Shown: positions 51,001 to 63,017, counted from the first letter of the stretch. The stretch: 64,000 nucleotides of DNA from Gossypium raimondii (GCF_025698545.1 NC_068569.1:806001-870000), one strand, 5' to 3'. The notes: generated from the sequence alone by a model not told the origin. Numbers and translations: made by a program.

Positions 51001-54000
51001 ATATTTTGGTATATATATGAAATGAATTAATAAAACTATATGTATGTTTGCAAATATGGTTGGTAAGTTAAAATACCATGTATAAATGTTTTAATTAAAC
51101 AATATCTAGCTATAACCGTTTTGGCACCAAATGTAATAGTCTTATACCGGGTCAGTACGATTAGACCAGGTATAGGGTTGTTACACCACTATCTTGTATT
51201 CATTATTCACAATATTTTAACTTCATTAAGAGCAACAAAATTAGTTATTTCAAAATAATAATAATAACAAAACCAGAAAATAAATAAAACTCAACGTTAA
51301 AAATAAATTTAAAATACCTTGTGATGGAACAAATTCTGTCACCTTGTTGTTCCATAAGAACAACTTCTCTAAATAGCTGAAAGCATTTAGATCTGAAAAA
51401 AGAATTATAAATAATTCTAACAATAAGTCAAATTCATAGATTTAATGCATTGTTGGTTGGTTAATCTTGTTCAACTTATCAAAAAGGCCATATCTTGAAC
51501 AAATTTATTTTTATTTTAGTTAATTGTTTCCTAATTTAGTTTATTTTATGCCTATCATACAAGTGTTTAGCATCTTTTAAAATTCAAAATATTTTTTTCT
51601 CTCAAAAATCGCATAGAACGTTTTACTCTGAAATTAAATTAGAAAAAGAACAAAAAAAATCAAACATAAAAAAGAAAAAAACCCAAAGACGACATATAAT
51701 TACCTTTCATATGTATCGGCCCTTTTAAATTGTTGGAACTTAAATCCAAAGACTTCAAATTTGAGAGTGGAGCAAGGGATGAGAAGACGCTGCTATTCAA
51801 TAGATTTTCACGTATACCAAGCACTTCAAGTTTGTTCAATCTCAACTGTTCTTTATCTGAAAAATATAATGTAATAATTCAATTATGCATGTATATTAAA
51901 GTAAATACTGTAGAAAGAAAATCCAAGGCTCTCAATTTGATTTGAGCCTAAGTACAACTCCTTCAAGTTGATAAAACTATCCAATCAAAATGTATTAGTC
52001 AATTAAATTATTTAAAATACCTTGTGATGGAACAAATTCTGTCACCTTGTTGTTCAATAAGATCAACTTCTCTAAATAGCTGAAAGCATTTAGATCTGAA
52101 AAAAGAATTATAAATAATTCTAACAATAAGTCAAATTCATAGATTTAATGCATTGTTGGTTGGTTAATCTTGTTCAACTTATTCAAAAAGGCCATATCTT
52201 GAACAAATTTATTTTTATTTTATAAGATTGGTCTTGTTTGGTATAAATCATTATTTTAATAATAAAAGTAATTTTATATTTATATTTTGGGGTTAATTAT
52301 TAATATAAAATATTTTTAATAATGTATTATACTATTACTTTAAATTTATTAAAACAAGCTGTTTAAATTAACTTATATCATGGCTTAGCCAACTCCATCC
52401 ATGATGTAAAAATACTTGAATTTAAAATAAAATAAAAACTCTTCCTCTAATAACAAGGTGAGCAGAGAGTTTTGGATGATATACCTACTATTCTTAAATT
52501 GTTGCTGAAATGTGAAATAGTTAATTGTTTCCTGATTTAGTTTATTTTATGCCTATCAAGTGTTTAGCATCTTTTAAAATTTAAAATATTTTTTTCTCTC
52601 AAAAATCGCACAAAACGTTTTACTCTGAAATTAAATTAGAAAATGGTAAACTATATCCATGGTCACTTTTGTTTACCTCATGTTACATTTTAGTCACTTA
52701 TGTTTGAAATGTTAGGTTTTAGTCACTTACGTTTTCATGTTGTAACATTTTAGTCATTGAGCCATTAATTGCCATTAACAATGTAACGGTAAGCTGATGT
52801 GGCACGTTAAATTATCATTTCAAACAAAAATTTTAGGTTAAATTATACAATTGGTCCCCATATTTTTTTCATTTTGAGCAATTTAATTTTTTTCTTTTAT
52901 GTTCTTTTGAGTTTCTTTTTTTCTTTATTTTCCATTTTCTTCTGCTTCCCCCTCTGTTTTTCTACCTTTTCCGTTTCTCTTAACATGTCAGGAAGTCGAA
53001 TTGGCAGTGAAGAAAGAATCATGGTACGGGTTTATGGGTTTTGATTATAGGCAATGATGGCTTTCGACTTCCTACTTCTTTCTTCACTGCCAATTCGACT
53101 TCTTAATATGTTAAAAGACATGGAGAAGGTAGGAAAATAGAAGGAGAAACAAAAGATAATGGAAAATAAAGAGAAAAAGAGAGAGTAAAGTTTAAAGAAT
53201 ATAAAAGAAAAAAATTAAATTGCCCAAAACAAAAAAATATGGGGATCGGTTGTATAATTTAAACTAAAATTTTTGTTTGAAATGATGATTTAACGTACAC
53301 GTCACCACTGCTTAATCGTTAACGGCAATTAACGGCTCAGTGATTAAAATGTTACAACACGATAACGTAAGTGACTAAAACGTAATATTTTAAACAAAAG
53401 CGACCAAAATGTAATCTAAAGTAAACAAAAGTGACCATAGGTGTAGTTTACCCATTAGAAAAGAATAAAAAAATCAAACATAAAAAAGAAAAAAAACCAA
53501 AGATGACATATAATTACCTTTCATATGTATCGGCCCTTCTAAATTGTTTGAAATTAAATACAAAGACTTCAAATTTGAGAGCGGAGAAAGGGATGAAAAT
53601 ACGCTGCTATTCAATAGATTTTCACTTATACCAAGCACTTCAAGTTTGTTCAATCTCAACTGTTCTTTATCTGAAAAAAGATAATGTAATAATTCAATTA
53701 TGCATGTATATATATATATAATGAATAAAGTAAAGTAAATACCGTAGGAAGAAAACCCAAGGCTCTCAATTTGATTTGAGCCTAAGTACAACTCCTTCAA
53801 GTTGATAAAACTATTGAATTCTGTCCACATCCAATTAAAATGTATTAGTCAATTAAATTATTTAAAAAGCATCTAATCAAGAAGCATGAGATTAGAAAAG
53901 AAAGCATGCCTAGCATATCAATACTTCCCACCAATCCACAATCCTGCAATCTCAATGATTTTAAAGAGCTAAAATCATTTAGTTGGGATGAAATGTTTGC

Positions 54001-54854
54001 TATATAATTGTGGTGAGATAAATCCAAAATCTCCAAATTCTTCAATTTTGATAACCTCTTTAAACCTGCTATCAATGATTTTAAACAACATTAGTAATTG
54101 TAATAAGTGATAAATTTTCTTTAAACTTAGGCTTAGATGTTTCGTATATATAATTAAATAATAATTTTACCGTCAATAGGATTTGATCCTATGAAATTGT
54201 TGCCTGCTAGATTCAAAGACTTGAGCGATGAAAGTTTACTTAAGGATGTTAAAATGCTATCGTTGAAATAATTGTCACTTAAGTCGAGGATTTCTAACTT
54301 ATTCAATTTCGATGATAGTTTTTCAAAACCTACAAGAAATAAGGAATTAGACTAAATTTAGATAAACAAATGATTGAAACGTGTGTGTGTCAAAACTTAT
54401 TATTGAAAGTGAATGAACCTTGGTTGTCCACAAAACCAACAATGGAATTCCCACTCAAAAAAAGACTTTGCAATTCCTCAAAAGGAAGAAACAAAGAAGT
54501 GTTGAGATACCAATATTCGTTGTTTCCTGTTCTTCTGTCATATGAGTCATATGAATAAACTAAATCATAGGAGGTTGGAGGAGTGTACGCAAGATTAAGG
54601 AAAAGATGGGTGACACGTCCAGTGATTGAGCTACACTCAATATTTTCCCATTCACAACAATCTGATGAAGTCTCTTTTTCTTCGATAATTGGGCCGTACA
54701 TTGAACCATCAATTCTAGAATCAATGGAAGGAAAGAAAGGTTTGAGTTGGAAGAGAGCTAACCTTTCTTCCTCCAAGCACCCCTCATTACTCCACCCTTC
54801 TCCTAACATTATTAACGCTACCACTACCATCTTCAACCATTTCCAGTACTCCAT
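40046..54854 (-). CDS. LRR receptor-like protein (RLP), giant intron-rich gene, frame broken as assembled
   Basis: A cell-surface LRR receptor without kinase, of the Arabidopsis RLP1/13/14/15 type in which short LRR exons precede one long last exon. Exons (minus), joined in phase 1: 54854-54419 (signal peptide, LRR N-cap GCLEEERLALFQLK...CCEW), 54329-54171, 54065-53910, 53820-53743, 53670-53518, 52095-52021, 51856-51704, 51392-51318, 45775-45633, 45546-45493, 45363-45268, 42559-42413 and 42246-40046 (LRRs, TM, short tail). Total is about 1300 aa. Exon 3 ends at a GC donor. Exon 45775-45633 is 143 nt, one short of in-frame, in both local copies. The last exon has three single-base losses that the copy at 37.8-39.8 kb does not have. 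The intron 51317-45776 holds nested solo LTRs. The true gene may be intact or nearly so; as assembled it is broken. Confidence 0.82.
42544..44306. repeat. 1.76-kb head-to-tail duplication of RLP exons 9-11, copy 1
   Basis: Collinear with 44307-46087. It carries second copies of three RLP exons (43995-43853, 43766-43713 and 43585-43490). The acceptor of the last is damaged here ('caatcggcc' where copy 2 has 'caatctgggcc'). Differences are homopolymer losses plus a garbled MITE at 42699-42840. Confidence 0.9.
42699..42840. mobile_element. Tourist-like MITE (garbled copy)
   Basis: Same element as 44464-44613 with TTA on both sides (42696-42698 and 42841-42843). It is 142 bp with several local scrambles, for example 'cacgcacaag' where the other copy has 'cacgctacag', all within the self-complementary part. 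Confidence 0.75.
44307..46087. repeat. 1.76-kb head-to-tail duplication of RLP exons 9-11, copy 2
   Basis: The better-preserved copy, with intact splice sites for its three exons. Its left end starts inside the first 17 bases of RLP exon 12 (42559-42413), so a truncated exon start is duplicated. Its right end stops about 10 bases before the outer LTR. Confidence 0.9.
44464..44613. mobile_element. Tourist-like MITE (PIF/Harbinger), 150 bp
   Basis: The ends are inverted (gggtgggtttggataggcg, and the reverse complement of the right end gggtgagtttggatgggcg). TTA target duplications lie at 44461-44463 and 44614-44616. It has a strong hairpin with GC-rich 'gcggtgcggtgcgttta' arms. It sits in an RLP intron. 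Confidence 0.85.
47170..49918 (-). mobile_element. Solo LTR (gypsy-like), 2749 bp, nested
   Basis: It begins tgtaacaccccttacccg and ends gggctattaca (TG...CA), with exact 5-bp duplications tgtta at 47165-47169 and 49919-49923. Read on the minus strand it starts TGTAATAGCCCG and ends GGGTAAGGGGTGTTACA, the usual direction for such LTRs. No coding region or second LTR, so it arose by LTR-LTR recombination. ORFs inside (for example 47707-47907) are chance. Confidence 0.9.
50421..50550. repeat. Short tandem repeat within the outer LTR
   Basis: Seven or so degenerate units of 20-27 bases, each with 'gtgctctctg' followed by 'ttagcac'. It lies in the 3' half of the outer LTR. Confidence 0.8.
51318..51990 (-). 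repeat. RLP exon-module duplication, downstream unit
   Basis: This unit matches 52021-53850 in order: exon 51392-51318, exon 51856-51704, and a dead relic of the third exon at about 51979-51910. The relic lacks the 15 or so bases holding the acceptor and exon start. An upstream AG would read into an in-frame stop (…TCA ACT TGA), and its last exon base is A instead of G. The unit also lacks about 290 bases present at 52222-52515. The divergence includes substitutions, so this duplication is real and older. Confidence 0.85.
52021..53850 (-). repeat. RLP exon-module duplication, upstream unit with insertion
   Basis: It contains three intact phase-1 exons (53820-53743, 53670-53518 and 52095-52021) and their introns. 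It matches the downstream unit except for extra sequence at about 52222-52515 and an 810-bp MULE-like insertion at 52644-53453. Confidence 0.85.
52644..53453. mobile_element. MULE-like MITE with long inverted arms and 9-bp target duplication
   Basis: The arms of about 370 bases are reverse complements ('ggtaaactatatccatggtc' on the left; the reverse complement of the right end begins 'gggtaaactacacctatggt'). The direct repeat attagaaaa flanks it at 52635-52643 and 53454-53462. The paralogous unit at about 51635-51650 reads through the site once, so it is an empty-site control. No transposase. Confidence 0.92.
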
Positions 54855-54925
54855 CTGCTCACTTAAAAAGATGCTATAATTAATCACTCTTGGTGCTTTT
54901 GTAGCCAAAACTGCAAACTTGGGCC

Positions 54926-54933
54926 TTTATATA
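54926..54933 (-). promoter_or_regulatory. TATA box of the RLP gene
   Basis: On the minus strand this reads tatataaa, 72 bases before the ATG at 54854, giving a short leader of about 40 bases. The longer upstream frame opens only with a TTG, which also favours the ATG at 54854. Confidence 0.6.
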
Positions 54934-57900
54934 CTACAAATGAAGGAACCACCCCTCGTGTTTCCATGAAATTTACAAATAATTGAGGGTTCACATTTCA
55001 TTGCTTAGATAGAAAACATACTTTTTCTTTTCTTTTCCTCGTTATTAATATTTTCCTAGCATCATCATATATTTCCTCTCTTTTCATTTCAATATAACTA
55101 AAATGTTAATAAAAAGACTTTTGTTTCTTAAGTTTTGTGGCTGATTTGTTGATAATATTTTCCGCAACAAAATTTGATTTTCTTGTTTCTTCATTCATTA
55201 GACTTAACAAAAGAATTGAATGACTTTAGTTTAATTTAAGTTATAAAAATTAACGAGTAGTTTGGCTTGGTAACGTGGAGTTATGTCATTATATTCCACA
55301 CATTAATGTAAGGAAAAATATTGGATGTAAAATCTTAATTACCATAATTAATGTCTTAAAAGTAGTGGTTGATGTATTTACACATTTGTCTGTATTATTA
55401 GTTAAATGATGGCGTACCAATCATGAATTTAATCCCACTCTTGCCCTTGCCAAATTTTAATAACTTCCTCATTGATGTTTTACTGAAAGAAAGAAAAGTT
55501 GTGAATATGATATGATGAAATTTAATGTTTTTTATTCAAAGAATTGTATACAGTAAAATTTGAGTTGATGAATATTTGTAAACTGTAAACTTGATTCTCA
55601 TGAAGTTCCGTTTGGAAGGGGAGAACATAGACTTTTGTTTTGGGATTGATGATATAAAGATGCAAGCTAGCAAGAATTAATGGTTGGATGTTGTTGCCCC
55701 AGCATTACGCCTACTTCTGGAGAAGACTTTGGATTAATGAGAAGACTTTGAATTGATTTCCATTGATAGATGGAATTATTGAGGAGACTTTGACTTTGCT
55801 TATACCCATACCCATACGGCATAAGTAATATCTCTTTATGGATTTGATGCCTTTTTATCATGCTTTTTAGTTTCCTTTAAAAATGGTTGATATGACTTAT
55901 TTTCAGAATTCTATGATTTTTATAAAAAAATTAAAATTTTATTTAGTTATTAAAATTTCTAAAAGTATAGTTTCAGAAAGAAAATGTTCTGAATTGTTTA
56001 TAATTTTGTTAAAAATAAATTTGATATCTCTTTGACTGGTGTTGTGCTTAAAGAAAAGTAGTGTATACTATAAATTCCCACCGATGAATATTTATAAATT
56101 GGATTAAAATGGAAGGATGAAATCCACTTGATTCTCATAAAAGTAACATTTTCTTTCATTAAATTTTGAAGCATTGAAGTAGATATTACTATATGATTAC
56201 TTTAAACAGTGATTTTAATCCACTGTTTGCAAAATCATTAAAATATTTGTCAATATATATAAATAATAACTTTTAAAAAATAAATATATTCATATTTAAT
56301 ATTTTAAATTCATTCGATAGAAGTGATATGCAGCTTGCCCATGAAGTTTCCTTTGGAAAGTGAGAATGTAGACATTTGAATTGATAGAATGAAAGTGTTG
56401 AAACCTTGACTTTGGTGCACACTACAGCCATTAGATGGATAATTCCTACTTCTAATCATAATTCTGGGTGTTTAAATTCATGCCATCCTAGTTGTCAATA
56501 CTTATTTTTTTTAATTTTAGAATTTTATTTAATTAACATTCTAATTACTTTTCTAAATTTTTAAGGTCCTTTTATCACTAAATTTATTGATTTTACCATT
56601 AAATGAGACATTAAATCTTGCATGATATATCCTAAAATGAAAATTTTAAAGAAAATAAATATTGTAAAAATCTTGGTTTTGAGGTTTTCAAAATTTTTAC
56701 GGAAGCTTTAGCTCTTATTCCAATTTTACTTTATTTTTTTAGTTTTAATTTTAGAAGTTATATGGCAATGTTTTATTTTTTATTTAAAATTGTTATTTAA
56801 AATTATGTTACATAAGATTCAACATGTCATTTAATGGTTTAACGGTTCATTTATTGGTGTCAATAATAGAAGAACCTAATTGATAGTTATGGTATGTAAT
56901 TATAACATTTTGAAATTTAGATACTAATTTAGAATGATAATCATAGTTGAGGATGTTGAATGCAATTAACCCTATACTTTTTGGTGTTGGTGTCACAGTT
57001 TGATAGATGGAATTATGGACGAGACTTTGACTCTGCTTATAGCCGTAGCCATAGGGCATAAATTTCCCTGTCAAAATTAACATATGTATTTTAATTGATT
57101 CAGTAGTAGGACCACTAGTGAAGCCAACCACTGAATAGTGATCTTTTTAGATAAGATGCTTACCGTGTTTTTCTGTTCTTGCTCCACGAATGGTTTATGT
57201 TCTTCCGACATCAAAATAATTTTATTACTGTACTAACATATTATTTATAATTTTTAAAGACTTTTATCATTATATTAACATCTTATTTTATTATTTTTAA
57301 AAGATTATAAAAATTTTATCATTTTAAGGGATAAAGTACAACTCAACCACTATATTAATTTAAAATTTTTAAAGGGACTAAAATGAAAATTTTCTGTTGA
57401 GGTCCCAGCCTAAATTTGTTCTAGAAAGCTAGAGGTAAATCATAAATTAATTATTGAAGGTAAAGTATACTAACATATTATTTTATAAAACTTAAGGGAC
57501 TAAATGGTTGCTTACGGAGTGTAAAATTTTTACGGCATATCTAGAGACACCGTCGATACATTTTTTTTTCGATATAGACATTTATTTACATAATTAGACT
57601 TCCCAAAAAAATAGAAAGGAGTAGAAAAATTTATTTTCACTTTCGAATTAACTCAGTTGGATATCTTTATAATTCCATTCGACTCGTATCTTTGAAACAG
57701 TGAGGCTACTTGGACCCAAATTGCTATAAAATCTCATTATAAAAATAATGTTATAAATAATAGTCCACTTTTTGTAAAATGCTATTACAATATATATGGT
57801 TACTTTAAACAGTGGTTTTAATTCACTTTTAGCAAAATTATTAAAATATTTGTGCACCATATATATGAAATATGGTCCTTGAAATATATAAAATTAAATA

Positions 57901-59679
57901 TCTCTATTAAAAATATATATGTAGAGATCTCTATAAAGTTTGGTTTGAAATAGGAAGCCTATATACTTTTTATTTTGATAGATGGAATTTTATAGAGGAG
58001 ACCCTGTAAGTCTTAGGAGTGAAGTTTAAAAATTTTGTGTTATGGAATCAATTTGTTAAAAATTAATTTTTTTATAAAATTTTATTAAATTAATGCATAA
58101 TATTTTTTTCCTTTACGTCATTAGTGAACTTATATTTTATTTTTGTTAAAGTTTTTGACCAAACAATCCAAGCCTTAAATACATAAAGGTGTTCATGAAG
58201 TCAACATGTAATTTGTAATTTTGTTCACAAAAATAAAAATTATTCAAGTGCTTTTGGTATCACGAGAATGCAATATATCAAAATTTCAAATACAAGATTC
58301 ACAATAATCATACTAGTAAAATAAATTTTAAATAAAATGCTAAATTTTTAATTAATATTCAAGAAATTCAACATTACAAACACAGTCATGTCTAATTTCT
58401 TTAATGATTTGTATTAATCAATCTCTAAAATTTATTCAATTATAATGCTATACAAAATCAGCATTTCAAAATCATTCAATAACTAAAAATTTAAATCTTG
58501 TATAAAATCCTAATACATCACAAGAAAAACTACTCTTAATTTTCTATAGATTAATCAACAAAACTTGAAAAGAAAAGAAAAATCCTTACCAAATTAAGGA
58601 GACTCGATTGAAATTATCGAAAGATTGAACACTGGTTTTATAAAAATTTTAGACAAAGTGTGAGAGAAAAGTGACGAGGTCGGAAGAAAATAAAATAATT
58701 AGATATTTTTGTTTATTTTTATCTAAAATAATTGTTTTTCAAAAATTTTGGTCCGCTCTTCCATTTTTTTGGGAGCATATTGTTTAAGAAATCATTTGCA
58801 AAGTTCAAAGGAATCTAGACAATTATTTGTCTAAATTTATCATACACAAAAATAAAAATTTATATTTATTATTTTTTAGGACACATGTCAACATCTTATT
58901 GACTGTAAGTCTAAAATCTAACGGGGTGTTATAGTTAAGTTGGAATATATATTAACCTAAAAATAAATACATATTTACTTTGAAGGACAAATCAGAGCTT
59001 ATCACTTGCTTGAGCTAATGTCTAATATCTGAGTTCGGGCTTAAATACCTTATAATTCAGGACCAGTCAGCAACCTTGAAATTATTTGTTCCCATTAAAA
59101 TTGATATTAAATTGATTTAATTTAGAGATAAATCTTTAAAATTTTTACATGAAATTTTTACTGCTGCTTTTTCTCCATTACTGTTACCTTCCGTACATTG
59201 ATATGCTTTGATGGAGAAAAGAGAGAGATTATATTATCAGTTATTCCAAAAATATAACATTTTTATTGTTTCTGGAAGTGCATGATGCCTACGCATGAAC
59301 ACTGAACGCATGCTGAATTTTATATCGATGGATAGAATACATTACAGAATTTCAGGTTCATCAATGAAGGAACAAGGCAAAGACAGATTATCAATCATTT
59401 AGGTTGATCCTTTGCCCTGTTCCACGGTCATCTTTATTAAATTATATAAGTCGGGTGCGCAGTTTAAAAAAAGAAAACATTTAGGCAAGAAGGAATAACA
59501 CTGTACTGACTGTTTTGAGAAAGATTTATAAATGCAAGCCTTTCAAAATTGTCTCTTCCATTCCTTCCTCTTACAAGAAAAGTGTCACCAAGCTCCGACT
59601 TTCTTTTTTGGGGGGTGATTAACTAGCTATACTAAAGGAAAGAAATTAGCAATCTTCATCATAGCAGGCTCGGCTTACA
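54934..59679. other. Intergenic DNA with decayed local duplications upstream of the RLP gene
   Basis: No intact gene. Related blocks recur: 'gatgaatatttrtaaa...ttgattctcat' near 55567 and 56085, 'catgaagtt...tttggaa' near 55599 and 56340, and 'gatagatggaatt' near 55763, 57001 and 57978. Two minus-strand frames (55667-55861 and 56847-57131) share the peptide MPYGYGYKQSQSL. From about 57430 to 59680 I see only AT-rich DNA and the 3' flank of the boron exporter. Confidence 0.55.
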
Positions 59680-62600
59680 CTAAAACCTATTGCTGCTGCT
59701 GTTGAGTTCTGCCTTTTCTTCTGGATGAACCTGAAAACCATGTTCAAGCACAAGGATGAATAAACAGATAATCTGTACACAATACAACATCACGAAATGT
59801 AGATTTACAGAGATATATATATATACCTGATATAACCTTTCTTCCTTCGTGCTTCTACTTCTAAGTTTTAACTCTCCTCTGTTGGTTGTTATCTCATCTA
59901 ATATCTCAGCATCATAAAAGTCATCTTCACTTCCTTCACTGCGTGAGTCGGTTGATTGCTCTTCCTGTTCCCAAGAGTGATTGCCAGATATCAGTATGTT
60001 TCCAACACTGGCATATTCGATTTTTCACACCCCTTACCAGAAAGGATCAAAAAACAAAAAACAAAATGTACCCTGATTAAATCAAAGTTTCTTCGCGGTG
60101 TCCCGGATTTTTCTTCATACTCAGCAGCATCGAGTTCCCGAAGATGTTCATAATGGAAGAACTTTGGAAAGATGTGCTCTCTGATGGTGATGAGAAGGAA
60201 GAATGGCAGTGGGAACAATATTCCAGCTATAGGTATCCATGTTACCCCAAAACATATCACGAGATACACAAATTGGAACAGTGTAAACATCAAAATGGGT
60301 TTGAAAGGCACTGACTCCACAAATGATGCATGAGCACCTTCGAAAACTCTATTCAAACATATAAAAACCAAAAATAACATCAACCTTAACATTCAATTTG
60401 TATACATATATATATATGGATCTATTGCCTTATAAACACAAATATTTCTAGGATCCATTTGACTTACTTGTAGCGCCTGCTAGGAGTGATGAAAAGTAGC
60501 AATAACCTTTCCCAGAACTGGTTCCCTGGGAGGCTATCAATGGCCATGTAGGCAAAGTATCCCCATAATACCGAGGTAGGTATCATTTTTATTACAGGCA
60601 GAGCACACAACGAAAGTCCAACAAGGAGTGACTGCAACAGGTTGCTTACTCTTTGCTCATTAACTCTAACTGGCAAATAAGCATCAATGTCCTTCTCGGG
60701 ATCAAAATTTTCTTTTGCATCATCATCACCATCACCACCTCTCATTACTGCCTCTTTCAAGTTCTTCAACTCATTATCAACTGCAAGCTGCAATAACATT
60801 CATATTATAATGTTGCAATCAAACAAATATGCCTGAATGCATGCGTATATAGGGAATAGTACGATAAGCCACTAGTACTTACTGCAGGAGATTGGTCCAT
60901 TTTTATAAACACGGCTTGCATCCTTCCATAGATCTCTGAGTTGCTTGCATGTTGCAACTTGCCCTCCTTGGCACTTTTTACCATTTTTTTCCGAATCAAC
61001 TGTAATTGATATCAGTTATATAATCTAAGAATACACACTGATGAAAATCATTTAAGAATTAAGAGAGTAGTTTCTAAAAGTACTACACGGTACACCCCAC
61101 CTGCTTCTTGAGAACTGAAAGGCTCTTAGTGTGCATAGGAGATTGTGGAAGGACCCCATTTGAAGGAGGGAGTCCCAGCAACCCACAAATTAAAGTCTGA
61201 AACCATGATTGAAAGGAAGCATTTAAGCCTGAAATTAGTAGGAAATATAAATTTGAAAATATAACTTATGAAAAAGGGGAGGAGAACAAAGAGAGAGTAG
61301 GTTAGAAGCATCAGTTGAAATACCATTACTCCTAGCAACAAGACATCATAATGGTAAGTCGATGGATATTTAAGGTTAAACTCCTTTTGTTGCGCCAACT
61401 GTGAAGCAACACTATGATCAAAGAAGTATAGTCCTGCTATCATCAATGCTGGTATAATGGCAGCAAAGATGTACTCTATTGGAACATTTCCCATATCCTA
61501 TAATAAGAGATTTGATAAAGTTTAAGGTTATGGATTTTACAGATAATTCAAGCATATATGGAAATTGATTCATGACTTACCTTTATCACTGTCCAATGAG
61601 GTAATGATTCAGGTTCCCAAAGAAGTGGACAGAAAAGCCTCCTGGGAATTCCAGAATTAACTTTTCTTGGTACTGTGTAAGACAATGCAGTCCAACACAC
61701 GACCATTAAGGGAACTCCATATTCTGCAATAAAACTTCGAAACCACCCTGAAAGCGAAGTTTTTAGTGAAGCTATCAGATAGTTAATCAGTCAATCCTAG
61801 TTGGTGAGTTGATATACCTGTTCCATACCGCCATGATCTTGCCTTCCTCGTCTTTAGAGCAGTGATTGTCAGCCCAAATGAGAAAATGACTGCCAGCAAG
61901 CCGTTTGTATATAGCCAGTGGAACTGATATTTCTCCAGATTAGGATTTTCACCTTTGGGAATATTGAACTCACTCACCACTCCCTATGATCCAACATTAT
62001 CATTATATAATAAGGGTCAATTTCAAACCAAGGGTTCTGTCATCACAAACCTCACACTTTATTTTATGCATAAGTCATTGAATACCTTAATAGCCTCTTG
62101 AATGAAAAGAACAGTTATCAACATGCCAAAAAGCTCTCCAGCAATTCTTGTAAACCTAGTGATTATGGTGCATGCATTGAATATAGCAAGAAGAATAAGC
62201 AGCAAAGCTGTCCATACACAGACCCTGAAAGAAAAACCAAAGGAAATAAATAACATTTCTGGTGAAATAAAAAGCTTAAAAAACATTAAATAAACTCATA
62301 AAATTATAATAAGAAAACAGAAAAGGGAATTATGTCTAGTACCATGCAGCCCAAGCCAAAAAGAGTTGCTTGCCCAACTCTGCCCTTGCTTTGCAGAAAT
62401 TGTACAAATAAGTGTACATTATAATTGTTGGCTCTGCAACACCTAAAATCAACAAAGGCTGCCCACCTACAATGGAGTGAATGATTCCACAAAGAGCTGT
62501 GGAAGCCAATGTTTCCACTGGGCTAAGAGCACCATCTGAATAAACAAGAAAAAATATAATCTTAACTCTTAAGGCTTATTCATGAAAAACCATTAATTGA

Positions 62601-63017
62601 AGAAAAATGTTCCTTAAAAAACACCCATCATTTCAGTAATTAATATTCTTTGAAATAAGATGGCTGTCATCGTAGTAACTTCATCCTAGATCATATTGGA
62701 TATTAATTAAACATTATGATTTTAAAGAGACAAACAAATGGAGTACCTGTATCTCGACTCAATTGCTCACCAAAGGCAATAACAGGAAGAGCAGAAGCAA
62801 AGAAGATATACGTAGTTGGAGCTAATATCCTGATCGAAATATATAAATCAAAATGGGATAAAATGTTTATTAGAGGAACATAAAGTCGTATAAAAAATTT
62901 AAGAACAAGAACATACCGATATCCTGAGCGAAATCCACTGACCCAATCTTGCTTGTAGCATGCACTTCTTCCCTTGACGTCTTTGATTATCCCCTTGAAT
63001 GGACTTATGTTTTCCAT
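59680..63017 (-). CDS. BOR4: Boron exporter, BOR4 type (SLC4-like anion transporter)
   Basis: A plasma-membrane borate exporter of the SLC4/HCO3- transporter family. The BOR4 clade drives boron efflux for tolerance to excess boron in Arabidopsis. Thirteen exons (minus, GT-AG): 63017-62917, 62829-62747, 62535-62343, 62224-62086, 61983-61818, 61747-61581, 61497-61324, 61196-61101, 60999-60883, 60787-60468, 60348-60072, 59964-59827 and 59730-59680. They give 673 aa. Family hallmarks: [90 protein letters not shown] and [17 protein letters not shown], with about 10-12 hydrophobic segments and a hydrophilic tail. The short tail, [16 protein letters not shown] and [22 protein letters not shown] favour BOR4-7 over BOR1. 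The ATG directly follows an intron acceptor in the 5' UTR. Confidence 0.95.

Larger units (their letters stand above)
46098..51185 (+). mobile_element. Solo LTR (gypsy-like), split by a nested solo LTR
   Basis: The halves 46098-47169 and 49919-51185 form one LTR of about 2.3 kb once the inner insertion and its 5-bp duplication are removed. The right end 'ggtatagggttgttaca' is a typical plant gypsy LTR end. The left part has the usual 'agtggtttcgtaatcacaaatccga'-type start region. The left terminus lacks a clean TG and a target duplication is not certain, so the left boundary is approximate. No gag-pol. It lies inside an RLP intron. Confidence 0.65.

Noticed and set aside
61126-61494. A 122-aa ORF inside the boron exporter
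   Set aside because: It reads through the intron between 61324 and 61196. The family sequence resumes correctly only after splicing.
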